NCBI RefSeq assembly: GCF_000004075.3
Contig: NC_026658.2
Location: 10,006,411 to 10,070,410, forward strand
Direction of reading: 5' to 3'
Length of the DNA stretch: 64,000 nucleotides
Source: Cucumis sativus
Lineage: Eukaryota; Streptophyta; Magnoliopsida; Cucurbitales; Cucurbitaceae
Below are positions 46,149-64,000 of the stretch, in pieces. The notes under the pieces were generated by a model that was not told the origin of the DNA, did not search any database, and saw only the letters and a list, made by a program, of their open reading frames with translations. The first letter of the stretch is position 1, and each line of letters opens with the position of its first letter. Position numbers and translations under genes: made by a program.

Positions 46149-49100
46149 TTAACGTCTAATGTTGTATAAATGCTGTATGAACAAGTCGTTCCATGTATCG
46201 GTGAGTCCCGGCAAGCACCAGTGCATACAATCGTCGTGCTTCTTTCCACCAGCTGAGGCAGGATGTGCATCTGCCCTCAACTCACTCATGGGAGTTATGT
46301 TCAAAATATGGAAACTAGTTCCACTGAGAGCCTTGAAAAGGTGCTCATTTACAAGTCGAACCTCGACATTGGTTCTGTTATTTGTCAGCGAGAACAGATC
46401 TTCGGCCTGGAAAGGAAAACTAAACTTTCAGGCAATTCATTTCCTTAAGAAAAAGTAAGGGAAGAGGCCAAAATAATAAATTTAAGGCTAAATTATAAAA
46501 AAAAACCATTAAATTTGCCCATTCATATCAAATGCAACGTCAATATTTTCATCTCATAAAAATTTCAAAACTACGCTTAAAGTATAAGGTTTATACAATT
46601 TTGAATGTATAGTGGGACTTGGAAGAGTGTGATCGTAACCTACACAGTGTTGGCAATCCAAATTTTGTTCTCAGTCACCACCACATTATTTCAAGTCTCA
46701 ATTTTCTTTTGACATTCTATAGGATTTCCATCCAAATGGTAGTTTTGAAACAGTCGTGAAAGGTCTAATGTCTAGGTATTTTTTAAAGTATGAGCAAGTT
46801 CAGGACTACTTATTTTATAACTTCTAAATTTAGTATAAGATTGTTTTAGAATATGGAAGAAAACAAATATGAATCGGCCACCTGTTGTGGAGAAAGAGGA
46901 TGTTTCCGCTGGCAAGAACCACCTTGGTACCAGTCACCTCCTTCAAAATGCCTGGGTGATTGCGTACGGAAGAATTTGATTGCACCTTGTGGCATTCTTT
47001 TCTCCACATATGATATCTATGATGAATAACAGATCATTCACAAAATGGTAAAACACAGTTCTTTTCTCTTGTTTTGCACAATGTTAGTTCCTCGACAATC
47101 AACTCCTAACTGAGCAAGCCAACGGCTTATGCACAGCTCAGCGAACCAATAGCACAACTACATATCTAGTAATAAAATATTCTGGTGTTTTGAAGTTTTT
47201 AGCATATTTGATATTAGATCAAAGATACGACCATGAAGACTTAAAGGTAAACAATGCAGCTCATTGCCTCTCCATCTATTGATCCAGAAAATCGAGTTGT
47301 TATGAATTTGAGGTGAAAATTTTATCTAAACTACAAAATTACGACTTGAAAACAACTGATAGTGATCTAGAATTTATAAGAGGAAATGTTTACACCTAAT
47401 TGAACAGGACGGGGTCTTCTACAAAGTTTCTAGTTAAGAAAATTGTCTAAAAGCAAGTTGACAATTTAGCTCACACAATCAAGACCCAAAACTAGTTGAC
47501 AGATCTGAATTGAAATGCAAAAGAAGAAACAAAAAAACTATATACCATATGTTTCAAAACCATATCCAAGCCAACATCAGGAGGTACCGGAGGAATGACA
47601 GGCAGACTCTTTTCGAAAAAAAGCATTGGTGATTTTACAGGGTCAAATTTTGAAGGCGCCCACCACCTATATGAAGCAAACAAAAAAGTTTGAATTATCT
47701 ATCTACAAGATAAATGAAAACTCAAGAGCCCATGAACTTGAAAAGGAATATCTATATAAAAAAATGAAGATTAAGAATTATATAATTACAAAAATAAAAA
47801 TATAAATAAAGTGAATGTAGTTTTGTACTAATATAAGTTTTTTTTTTTTTTTTTGGATGAGAAAGAACTAATATTCTGGCAACAGCATTTCATTACAGTC
47901 CAATCGTCTTAATTCTCTCAACTGCAACGGTTGAAATTTCCTACTGGCTACTACCCAGATTAATCATAACGGGTCATGGAAACAAATTCCATAATAAGAA
48001 GCCCTTGATTACAAGAATTTAGTCCTGCCATGATGTGGTTTTCATACACTATCATACTTCTTCATTATGCAAAGTTCTGCGAAATTGGTATTATGCATAC
48101 ATTTCCACCACCAACCCCCTCCCCCAACAAAAAAAAACTGAAATTGTAAAATAAATAATCCATTGTTGTCATAGCGTGATAGTTGAAATGAATTGGAAAA
48201 ACAAATACAAGTACCAATGTCCTGTGTTAAAAACTAAAACATCGTGGAAATTTGGGGCCTCCATCCATGAACTATCTGGAATGTCAACATCAACTCTGTA
48301 TCCTTCTTTATATCCCAGAGATTCTAATGGCCCACCATCAGCATTAGCTGACCACCTGACTCAAACAGAAGCAGGAACAGAAGACGTTAATTATCAACCG
48401 CCAAAAAACTTCTAAAAGACAAGTACAGTGAAAATGTGAGAAGTGAGAACCTAGCAAATTAACCAATCAATGGCCTCTATACAACACAGATGTACTTGAA
48501 AATCAGATAAAAATGAAAAATGAAAACAGTTTGAGAAACGTCTAAAAGCTTTTACAGTGAGAGTAGTATGGGGCTCAGACACATGGTCTAAATGAGTTAT
48601 TATACAATAAATCTTTGGAACAGAGTTGAGCATAAGCTCTTCAAACACATGGTTGCAACTTCCTGAAACATAATTTTTTTTGTTAAGAATCAAAGTTTCA
48701 TTAAAGAATAAAAAGTATAAAAGAAAGAAGGAAAGTCATTAACCTACTTCAAAACAAACTCAACTAAGACCTTCTCCCAACATTTTTGGGCCAAAGAGCC
48801 GATGAAAAAAAAAAGATAGTCCTGACTTTCCTTGTTTTCTTTGCTTCATTAAATTGAACCTACAAATCCACTCTCTGAAAAAAGTGAAGATTCAGTGTTA
48901 GCCTAACGGGAAAAACAGTTACTTCCACATTAGCCAGTTACTTCCACATTAGCAACTCCTATACATAACAACATTTTGTTCGTGAACAATTCTAAGGCCA
49001 GCTTTTCATCTCTCCAGTTTTTCTTTGTTGATAAGCAATGAGATGCCCAATCCACAAGTGATAGAAAAAGGAGAGTCAATTTGGCATAAATCATACAGTG

Positions 49101-50390
49101 ACAAGCTCTGTCTTATGCATAGTATGAAAGGACCTAACAATTTGCTAAGGGCAGAGAGTATCATAATTCCAAACAGATGAAAGATGTTGAGGAAACATAA
49201 AAGCTTGATGGTTACAACATAAGAATTGATGGGAAACAATAGATCAAAGTTTGATGGTTACATTACTTACCATCCATATCGTGCCAGAATATTAGTTCTA
49301 TGATATGCAATTGTAAGATTGTACTTTAGAAATGAAAATCCACGATCTGCACCGGCTGGACGCCACTTTTTCACTTCACCAGGCACACGTTTCAGAGAAC
49401 AAAAAAGTGAAACAAACATGTTCCTGTTTAAGGAGTCGCCAACAAACCCTGCACTGCAAAACATTCATAAAGTCCATATCTAGCACAATAACAATCATAG
49501 ACTGATAAAATGAAACAGCACTCAATATGTCAAGATTATAGATAAAATATCAAATGTACCATAATCTATTAACATAAATAAGAATAGAAGGTCCTGCACT
49601 TGAATTTCGACCTAATTGTCAAGCTCGCCAATGGAAGTATAAAAAATACGTATAAGAGTTTAAATAAGTCATGACCCGCTAGCTTCACCTGATGTAATTT
49701 ACTTTCCTCACTCGCCCCATAGACCAATTACATGTTAACTTGAACTGAAATTATGAAAAGAAATGTTTGTGGCTTTTACTGAACGAAAAGATAATTTGGC
49801 GATTTCATCTAGGCAACGCTCAGGAACTTCATTACGCTTAACAATTAAAGTGCAAACTGCTTTCTATACTACAACCCAAGAACTTCAACTGCATAACAAT
49901 TAAGCACAAGCACACGGCAATACCCGAAAAGATGTTGCAGCATGGATAAAAGGGTGATCAAGAGAGTACCGATGTTAGTATTTCTGAACTTCTCAAGAAA
50001 GGAAACGGGATCAAAATGCGGAAGATCACACTGCTCTGGCTTCCAGTGCCAATTAGTTATTTCGAGGGCATTGGATTTGTTCGCCGCAAAGCAGTTCCAG
50101 CCTTTGAAGATCTCTTTGCAGGTGTGGTCGTACCTGGAGGTTCTCAAGTTAGGATCATGGAACCAACTTCCATCAGAATAATCACACGAGTCACCCCCAG
50201 CCGCCTTGGATCTATCGGATTTAACGCCATTGATGAATTGGAAGGTCTGATGCGGTCGTGGAATTACGGAGGTTTTGTAAAATACCGAGAGAGCAAGAAA
50301 AATGGAAACGAAGCAGATAAGAGAGAGTAAGGGGAAAAGAGGAATTTGCTTCGCTTGGTAATGACGATGGTGGCTCTCCTTTACCGCCAT
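46149..50390 (-). CDS. Trichome-birefringence-like (TBL) polysaccharide O-acetyltransferase, TBL12/13-like
   Basis: Six exons with GT-AG introns and matching phases: 50390-49970, 49448-49271, 48355-48215, 47666-47546, 47016-46882, 46406-46149, giving 417 residues. The ATG at 50390 starts MAVKESHHRHY; an upstream GTG-led extension is not needed. Layout: cytosolic tail, one membrane anchor (about residues 18-38, LFPLLSLICFVSIFLALSVF), then the TBL domain (CDYSDGSWFHDPN) and the PC-esterase-like domain with GDS in GFVGDSLNRN and DXXH in DCMHWCLPG. These are the Ser and Asp-His of the catalytic triad. TBL proteins are Golgi enzymes that acetylate cell-wall polysaccharides. The acceptor of this member is unknown to me; TBL12/13 is a memory-based guess. 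Introns hold AT-rich and LINE-tail-like sequence. The last exon was copied to 33826 and 38902. Confidence 0.93.
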
Positions 50391-51874
50391 GGCCGGAGCC
50401 GGAGCTTCCAGCTCCACACGCTGGCATTTTTTATATACTTCTAATTGCTTATATTATTTAATAATAATAATAACACTTTTTTTTAATTGAAAATATATGA
50501 TATGACAATTACAATTATATCCTCCAACTTTCAATCATTCAGCTTCTAAGTTTTTAAATTTTGATATTCAAATTATTAATTATAGAAATTAGACACACAG
50601 ATAATGAAAATGGAATCTCAAAATTATATAATCACTTATGTTAAGTTTGATAATCAAATTTTAAAATTTTGATAAACTTGGTAATTTAACTTTTAACTTA
50701 AAAAATTTTAAAGTATAATGGTGAGTAGTTTTTGCAATCATCCTCTTTTTAAATTACTTCATTCTATCAAGAATTATAAAGACCTTTTATATTTCTCTTG
50801 CTAATTAGTTGCCTCAAGGTTTTTCTCATCACATGATGCCTAACGCCTAAGTTATTTTATTGTTAGTTTTCTCACCACTTAGAGAATGATATATCAGTTA
50901 CAATGAACGAAAGCAAAGATCATAAAAAAAACAAACAACAATGATCACCTAAAAACGAAGAACAAAAGTTGGTTTGGTTATTGAACAAGACAAAAATTAG
51001 TCGACAACAATCACCGAAATAAAGTCATCGATGGTTGACCAGCATTTACTATCCAAAAACGATAGATTAAAGTTTCTAATAAATGAATTACTTTCACCTT
51101 CTTTCACTACATATACATACATGAATATCCAAGACTCCGTCTTTCTTTCTCTCATCTAAATTTCATTTGGTCTATTTCTCACATCTCATTTCACTCGATC
51201 CAAGCTCTGCCTCTCTCACTTGAAAACGAAGGAGAAGAAGTTTGAGAGTTTTATTTATATTTTTTATTTAAAATTCGTCTCATACATCCCCAACAAGAAG
51301 TTGAAGAAGATCAAATTGTTTGAGAATTTTTGTTAAACATTCTTCCCACGTCCAAAGAAGAGATTTTCTTTTTCATTTTTTAATTTACATATAACAGACC
51401 AACCCCGTTCGACTCTAGTTGGGTCGGGTATTAAAAAAATGTCACATTACTTCCTTATCTTATAACATCAAACTATTTTATTGTATATGATCATGAATGT
51501 AGCATTTGGTGATCTACGTAAATTTTCGTGTCGATTGCACTCTTTTGCTTATTACTATTTATCAATTTTAGAACTTCCTTCCCATGAAATTAATAAAAAA
51601 ACAAAATTGAGTTCAAATCTTGCGGTAAGAGGGAAAAAGAATGACAAGAACAGAGACCTAGAAACCATGGAGCAAATCCATGCCAACTTTTTCAAAGGGT
51701 AACTTTTCATCAAACAAAATGGCTAAATTATTCTTCAGCCTAAAACTAAAATGAACTTGCGATAATTTTCCTATTCTAAAATGAATGAGCTACTCTAATA
51801 AATTACCCTGAAGAATGGTTTCTACTTGCTAAAGAAATAAAACCAAAAAATATTTCTAAAATTTGATAATGGCA
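50391..51874. other. Intergenic, TBL promoter and CGR-like 3' region
   Basis: Should contain the TBL promoter (right side of 50390) and the 3' region of the minus-strand gene at 51875. AT-rich; no gene recognised. Confidence 0.5.
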
Positions 51875-54696
51875 TCATCCTGACTTGAGAAAAAAGACTT
51901 GGCATGCTGGTTTATATGAAATTTCCCTTAAAATTTTTTTAAACCTCTTTCTAGCAGCTTCATTCTCTTCCAAATTCTTTTGACTTAAATACCTTTTCCA
52001 CCACGAAGGACTTCGGAGTTTGGCCTGCAAAATCCACAAACAAAATCAAAAGCCAAATGGGTCATTGCTAATCAGTAGGTTAAATTCCAATGCATGTAAA
52101 TTAGTAATTTTTTATTAGAATTGCCTAACTTGAGGATAGTTTGAATGATTGATTATCAAATATTAGGCATAAGCTTAAAAGTTACTCTAGAAAAGGCAAA
52201 CATTGCCTCCCAAAAAGCAGTATATAATTCTACATTCTCTATTTAGTTTCTTTGTCATCCCATCTTGTTTCAGAATATGCAACAATATAAGTGAACAAAC
52301 TGTGATATTCAGTGATAGAACACCGCCGGATTGTTTCCTGACTATCTATGATCTATGAGAGTATTATTGGGAGATACATCGGAAATATTAGGAGGATATT
52401 GGTAAGGTATATATTGGTCATTAGCTAGCGGTCTTGGTTGTAAATAGAGAAAGTTAGAGTTCATGAGGGGAGGTCGTAATTTGAAATTATCTACTTTTAG
52501 TAGATTGTTGGAGAGATATAGCCCTCTTCAAGGGCTATTGTTATATTGTAATTTCTTTTGATAGTGCAATCCAGTTTTATCTTTGTGTTTGGTGTTATAT
52601 ACTTGTACTTGAGAACCTAATAGAATATAAGAGGAACAAATAAATGTACTCATTTATAAATTACGGATGTATTCCAAACACACTCATCAAGTTCCATAAT
52701 TCTAACCTCATGGTCAAATTTGTATCTGGTAAATTCTGAAACTGGATAATCCGGATGACCTGCATAACATTGAAAGAAAGGAAAAATGATAAGGATAGTA
52801 TAGTTTGAGATTAAAAGAAAAGGAAATTATGTTATAATGAACTCTCACTTCCAAGTGTTTTGGATATCTATAAAACGAAACTAAAATAAGGGGTTTACCA
52901 GCAAATATGATAACACCCTCTCTAGACACCCTCATCAACTCAAAAATTGTGCTGTTAAGGTATCGTGAAGAGAAGTATTCCAAAGTATCTGAAATTATAA
53001 CATGAGAAAATGAATTTTTCTCATAAGGCAGATCAAACTTAACATCGGCAACACGGATGATGCCTTTATGGATGAGATCCCAGCAATGGAAGTAACTAGA
53101 ATCAAAGTCATATGGTTCCACACCCCAAGCTTCATAATCATCTTCGTCGACTATGAGTAATTTGGAAATCATCGAACAAGTATCAGGGCCAACATATAAC
53201 ACTTTGGTCATGGTATCATCATATACTTCCCTTAGAAGTGGTATTGTTGTTTGAACTTCCGAAGTGCAAAAGGTATGACCTGCCATCGTGCACTAGCATT
53301 ATTAAATCAATATTTTTGTATGTGTTAGTATAGGCCTACAGATCCAAAAATATATTCAATTTTTTCATTCAAAAAATTTCGTTCATACACATTCTTACAC
53401 TTGTGAGGCTCTCTAGCTACTTCTATACTTATAGTTCTTCCTAAATCAGTAAATAATTTTTATCAATGGGAATGATCGTATCAGCTACAAGAAATAAAGA
53501 TTTTCATGGTGATTCTCAAGTTCCAGATTCCTTTCTCTACAAAAGTTCAAACAAATAACAGGACACAAAAAAAGCAATCGTGTCAGCTATAAGAAATAAT
53601 AAATCTTGTCTCTAATCTAATCCTCTACATTTTCCCTTGAGCTCTTCTTTCGTTTCTCTTGTTTTCTTTTAATTCCTTGGCTCCTGCTACAGATTGTTAA
53701 TTGATCACCTAGTAGTAGAGGAATTTGTTCAAATCTCGGGAGTTCCAGACGTATTGCAAAGTTTAATATCACTAATTCCATGCTTAAAATAGATATTTAA
53801 GTTATAGACGTGGTCAAAATCCAATTTGACAATTTTAACCAAGATTGATTATCGAGTTATATTATCAGTACAGCAATGCTGCAATATCATTGTCAACTTC
53901 AGATACTTCGAAAAATTAGGCAGATACCTTCGACTTCATTCTCTTCCTCCATAGTGCTTCCCTCCTCACCTAAGAAGAAAATCGTATATCGAGATTAAGA
54001 ACATCAAATACTGAATAATCGTTAAGGCTAGCAACTTTGTTCCTTGTTATTTTATCAACATTTGCCCCATTCAAGACCTCCCTCGGCCAACATACTTGAA
54101 ATAATTGTACATATTTGAATATCCATTTGATGAACAAGTTTATGCAAGTAACATTAAAAACAAAATAAAATGGATGCTTTGAAAGTTCATAAACCAAAAT
54201 AAACAATTTAGAAGTTTGGGAACCAAAATGGGATTTATAACCCTGTTGCTTCGTCGTGTGGGCATCCAACCAACTAAATTAACTTAGCTACTGCCTCGTC
54301 AAGTTTGGTAACAAATACGAACCTGATGCATGATAAAAATATCCTAGAAAAAGGGTTGTGACCTGAAAATTACAGGAAACATGTAAATAAGATTTTAATC
54401 CTAAATTATAAATCTTTCGGAACTAAACAAATAAAAAATCATTTCCCATTTAACAAATAAAAATATTTTGACTACATGAACTAAGTACGGTAACTAAAAA
54501 GGGAAGGGAAGAGGTGTATAATCATAGAAAGAAGTACCATTACTATCAGAAGACCTATGAATAATAAAAGTGATGACAGTGACCTACAACGAACTGAACT
54601 TATGTATCGACTGGCTCGACGAGCAACACAGGGACGCACTGGATTTTGCCTCACCGAAATCCCATTTAATACCGTAGAAACTTCAATACAGCCCAT
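51875..54696 (-). CDS. CGR2/CGR3-like Golgi pectin methyltransferase
   Basis: Six exons with GT-AG introns and consistent phases: 54696-54538, 54362-54323, 53969-53928, 53279-52899, 52759-52707, 52024-51875; 274 residues. The ATG at 54696 gives a short tail and a membrane anchor (about residues 43-64: SLLLFIGLLIVM continued by VTTLFLGYFY from the 40-bp exon 2). The lumenal domain has CTSEVQ, KVLYVGPDTCSMISKLL (SAM-binding region), EAWGVEPYD, GIIRVADVKFDLPY and VIISDTLEYF. The end, with RSPSWWKRYL, NLEENEA and SYKPACQVF, matches the Arabidopsis COTTON GOLGI-RELATED 2/3 proteins, which methylesterify homogalacturonan in the Golgi. An apparent start MAGHTF at 53286 is not real: its ATGGCAG is the splice acceptor of exon 4. 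The start in exon 1 is less certain than the rest. Confidence 0.9.
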
Positions 54697-57203
54697 GAAT
54701 GAGATGGAGCGCTGTATGAAACGGTTTCCAGTATCAAAATAAATCAGTTTTCTATACAAGGATCGTCACTTTAAAATTAATCACAACAACATTCTTCCTC
54801 CGATTTGCACCAATGATTCCTCCATCTTCTTAATTACCCAATCTAATGTATTTCAATTAGCTTGAGTCGTTAAGCTTCATGACAAGACGAAAACAGTACA
54901 ATGAATACAATATTTCACCAAGTTGAATCCGAGAAAGCCTAATCACGTTCTACTACAATTTTGTAGTGTCACAGTCACACTAAATCCTGAGCAATTATGC
55001 ACAGTCGCTATGACTAACCTAAAGTTAGATCATCTTCCAAGAGAAAAGTTGTAGAATTCTGGAGGTAAATTCAGATTATAGAATACAAAAATTAAAATGT
55101 TTGAAGGAGTTGGAATGAAGTTTAAGGTCTTGAAAGAACGAAGTTGGGTAGAGAGAGACCCCTTCGCTTGCGCCTTAAATAAAGGACCCAATATATATAT
55201 ACATATTTATAATCTAAATCCAATCTATCTAATCTAAATCTAAACTAAATAAAAGAGCTTTTCCCTTTTTGTCTCTTTTAGTATTTTGTAATTTTTATAT
55301 CTAAATTATTAAATAAAATGGTTTTTCATTTTTTGTTCAACAATTAAAATAAATTATATTTTTTTACCATCACACACAGTATATAAACATAAAAAATAAA
55401 AAATAAAAAGATTTTATTATTCATTTTTTTCGCGGAGATTTTGTTTTAAAAAATAACAAACCCCACGTCAATCTAATTTTTTTCTATAAATACTAGTAAA
55501 TTTCTATTTTACAATTTAGAAAATGTAAATTTAGAATTCTATTTTTCTCTATTTTGCCTATGCTTCTTCTAAAGTTAAACTCTTTTTTTTTCTTTATGAA
55601 TTTTGTTTCTGGCATTATGATATATTTCCCATGTTCTTTATGTTTTTCCTTGCAATTTCTTCTTTTTCTTAAAAGTAAAATAAATTTTGGTATGTGATCT
55701 TGAGTTTCAAGTAATTTAGTGGTTTTGTTTTAAGTTATTTTATTTTATTTTAATATTACTGTTTATAAATGCACACTAATAAGTATAGTTTAACGATGAC
55801 ACTTCTTTCTTTTCTGTTTTGTTTTAAAAAAATTCTAAACTAGGTATGTTTTTTTCCTCTTTTTCTCCCTATATTTTATTTTTATATACTTTTATAAAAT
55901 AAAAACTGTTTTATCCTAAAACTTAACACATACCATTCAATCAGTATCCACAGTGTCAATTAGACTTAAAACATACCAATGGGACAGCTATATTTCAAAG
56001 AGTTTTGTCTCCCCTAAAAAAAAGGGTAAAATAGTAAACAAAATATTATTTTATATTATTCATAGGTTATTATTACTGACCCACTCGCAAAAATAGCAAA
56101 ATAATTTATAATGATTAAGTTATGGCACACACTTTATTATTTCCACTTTATTATTTACAAAATAGCAAAAACGAAGCACAACCCACAAATCAAAAGTTAA
56201 ACTGTCATAACCTTTTGTGCATCTGATACTCACTCGATACCTTTTGATATACACCTGAAACACTGTGCATATACATTTACAATTGATGCACTTGATATAC
56301 AAGTCCTACTTATATATTGATTCACTTTATATACTTAATAATACTCTAAAGAATATAAATTAACCAACTAAAACAATTGATGCACTTGATATACAAGTCC
56401 TACTTATATATTGATTCACTTTATATACTTAATAATACTCTAAAAAATATACTTAATTAACCGACTAGAATCACATTTTTGGATAGACAGTTAGTTTACA
56501 AAAAAAAATTAATGTAAAAAATAAAATAAAATCATTTAGAATCAGATTTAATTCAAAATAATTAGTATATTATATTTTTAAAATGCTATCCTATGTAATT
56601 TATTATTATTATTAATTAATAGTTGATATTAGTATGATGTATATATTGATTTTGAAAACTCGTGAATAATCGTTTTAGTACCGAATATATTCTATTGTTC
56701 TTATAATTAGAACAAACGAGAGATTTGGAGTTGAAATACATCAAAAAGATAAATATTCTAAATACTTTCGAAAAAGTAATTCTTTTCCCGAAATCAAAAA
56801 AGTTTAACCCTAAAATTAGATTTCCTCGCATCAGGTACGGTCCTCTCTTCTTCGTCTTCTTCAACGAAACGCCCCACCTCATCTTCTTCTCATTTCTTTT
56901 GCCAAGCAACGCCATTTACCAGACCTAGTACCATCCTCGTCCTGCCTCAACCTTACCTTACCGCCGCCGGTCAGACTCTAGGCTTTTCCTCTTATTCTCT
57001 TTTCTTTTCAACTAGGCAGTTAGTTTATCTGACATTTCCATCCTCAAGCCAACGTCAACAATCGAATCCTTCCATAAACTCAAACTTTCCTTTGAAGATG
57101 TTTCGAAACCGTTATTATAGTCTACTTTTTATTAAAATCTTTGCTTTGGTTTGTACTTTTTGCAGAACCGAATACATTTCTACTTCATCTGGTTCAAGAA
57201 AAA
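54697..57203. other. Divergent intergenic region, promoters on both sides
   Basis: Between the start of the minus-strand CGR-like gene and the start of AGD2. AT-rich. It may include a 5' untranslated intron of AGD2 (an AG acceptor after a T-rich tract is at 57164-57166, TTTTTGCAG). No gene seen apart from a small tandem duplication at 56279. Confidence 0.55.
56279..56466. repeat. 94-bp tandem duplication
   Basis: The unit ACAATTGATGCACTTGATAT... at 56279 recurs at 56373 with very few changes, including ATACAAGTCCTACTTATATA. Confidence 0.9.
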
Positions 57204-62931
<5,728 letters not shown>

Positions 62932-64000
62932 AAGAAGGGAGAAGAGGGATGCAGTTTGATGAGAGGTTCAAGTCACAGGTAACCATCCTATTTTTCATTA
63001 AACTCTTGTTAATTGTGCATCCAATTTGTTTTTGACATTTGTCTCTGCCATTGTAGTTTTAGTTGGAAGCCATTCTTCGCATGGGAGTAAATGATGGCAC
63101 CTATTGCATTTAGGCCTCTATTGGGGTAATCTCTCTTTTTGAATGAATAAATTTATATTTCCAATCACGTGATTAGCCTAATTTTTTTCTTAATGAAGTA
63201 TTTGAAAACACACGCCCCCTTTTGTTGAGAACTTAGAGAACTTTCCGAGTTTATTAAGGAGGATGATGGATATAGATGAGGTGCTCGATATTAAGAATAT
63301 GAATTATTGGTTGGGCTTACCATCATCCACTAACTTAAAACTCTTTTGAATAAGAATATGAGCAGTTTACATTCAAGACTTGGTCACATTATCTGAGTTA
63401 TTTTCTTTGTGGTGGTTTATTTTGAAGTTGCCATTATTCATTAGCGAATGATAAGTTAACCTTCAAGAATTTGTTACATAAACATCTAAGTTATTTTCTT
63501 TGTGGTGGTTTATTTTAAATTGGAAATAGTAACAAGAAAAACGATTGAACTTGAGATGCATGCCAACCACCAATGTCTAAAATATGGAGGAGCTAAGCTA
63601 ACATCTTGAAATGCCATCAGTTTTCTAATGTCTCGTTGGGCAACTGCGATATCATGTTTTAAGAAATAACTTTGAGAAAATTTGACAGACAGAGAGAATT
63701 GGAAATAACAATATAAGTTTGAAGATCTAATTTTCAAATTTGAAATTCAAATAAAGAAGCTATCAATAAAGTCAACAATCAACCGTCTTAAAATCCATTA
63801 ATTCTCAAATTCAAGTTCTTTTTTTTTTTCTTTGTCGAAAGGGTGGAGATAAATTCTTCCCAACGAAATTTCGGGCACTTCAAAATTCAAAAGTTTGATT
63901 GCCCAAGTATAGACCACGACTACTGCTTGAAGTATATAATTTTAGATTTATGAAAACTATCTTAAGGGAAAAAGGGAAAATTAATTAAATTTTTTGAATA
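62932..64000. other. AGD2 3' region and downstream, no gene
   Basis: AT-rich sequence downstream of the stop; part must be the AGD2 3' untranslated region. I recognised no further gene. Confidence 0.5.

Noticed and set aside
52374..52640. Possible copia LTR in the last intron of the CGR-like gene (sequence with GGGAGATACATCGG and TATAGCCCTCTTCAAGGGC)
   Set aside because: It looks like part of a retroelement terminal region, but no LTR ends or target duplication could be defined.

Overview
The window looks like nuclear DNA of a dicot plant, most probably a cucurbit. The gene structures are plant-like, with canonical GT-AG introns. The genes are plant families: PR-1, a potato-type-I protease inhibitor relic, a TBL-type polysaccharide O-acetyltransferase, a CGR2/CGR3-type pectin methyltransferase and a plastid LL-diaminopimelate aminotransferase. 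The cucurbit assignment is an inference from a ~360-bp satellite array that resembles, from memory, the 350-360 bp satellites described in Cucumis; it was not checked by search.

Layout. (1) 1-3670: a heavily decayed Ty3/gypsy LTR retrotransposon whose 3' LTR is cut off by satellite DNA. (2) 3671-16573: satellite block, made of about 4.4 copies of a ~182-bp repeat, then ~32 copies of a 360-bp repeat (with one 500-N assembly gap and local dimeric higher-order structure), then a ~190-bp piece of 25S rDNA, then a ~167-bp repeat related to the left-hand ~182-bp one. (3) 16574-18760: a broken potato-type-I inhibitor gene and a CACTA transposon end full of small hairpins. (4) 18761-46148: a cluster of segmental duplications with five PR-1 copies (two intact, three broken). 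It is interleaved with five ~2-kb LTRs of one family, four copies of a LINE reverse-transcriptase tail, two displaced copies of the last exon of the neighbouring TBL gene, and a 3.54-kb Mutator-like element carrying a Ulp1-type protease. (5) 46149-62931: ordinary single-copy gene space with three intact genes: TBL (minus, 6 exons, 417 aa), CGR2/3-like (minus, 6 exons, 274 aa) and AGD2/DapL (plus, 10 exons, 457 aa).

The most informative part is the PR-1 cluster. Its copies act as internal controls for each other: filled and empty sites of the same insertion can be read side by side (solo LTR at 30809 against the empty site near 41690; Mutator-like element at 42127 against the empty site at 33368). 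Several rearrangement breakpoints can be placed to the base or within a few bases. The original arrangement was probably PR-1 next to the 3' end of the TBL gene, as still seen at 40310-46406. Duplication copied the PR-1 gene together with the end of TBL, and later insertions and deletions eroded most copies.

The three intact genes on the right are not an operon or pathway. Two (TBL, CGR-like) belong to Golgi cell-wall polysaccharide modification, and the third makes LL-diaminopimelate for lysine in plastids. Open reading frames in the satellites, microsatellites and LTRs are artefacts.
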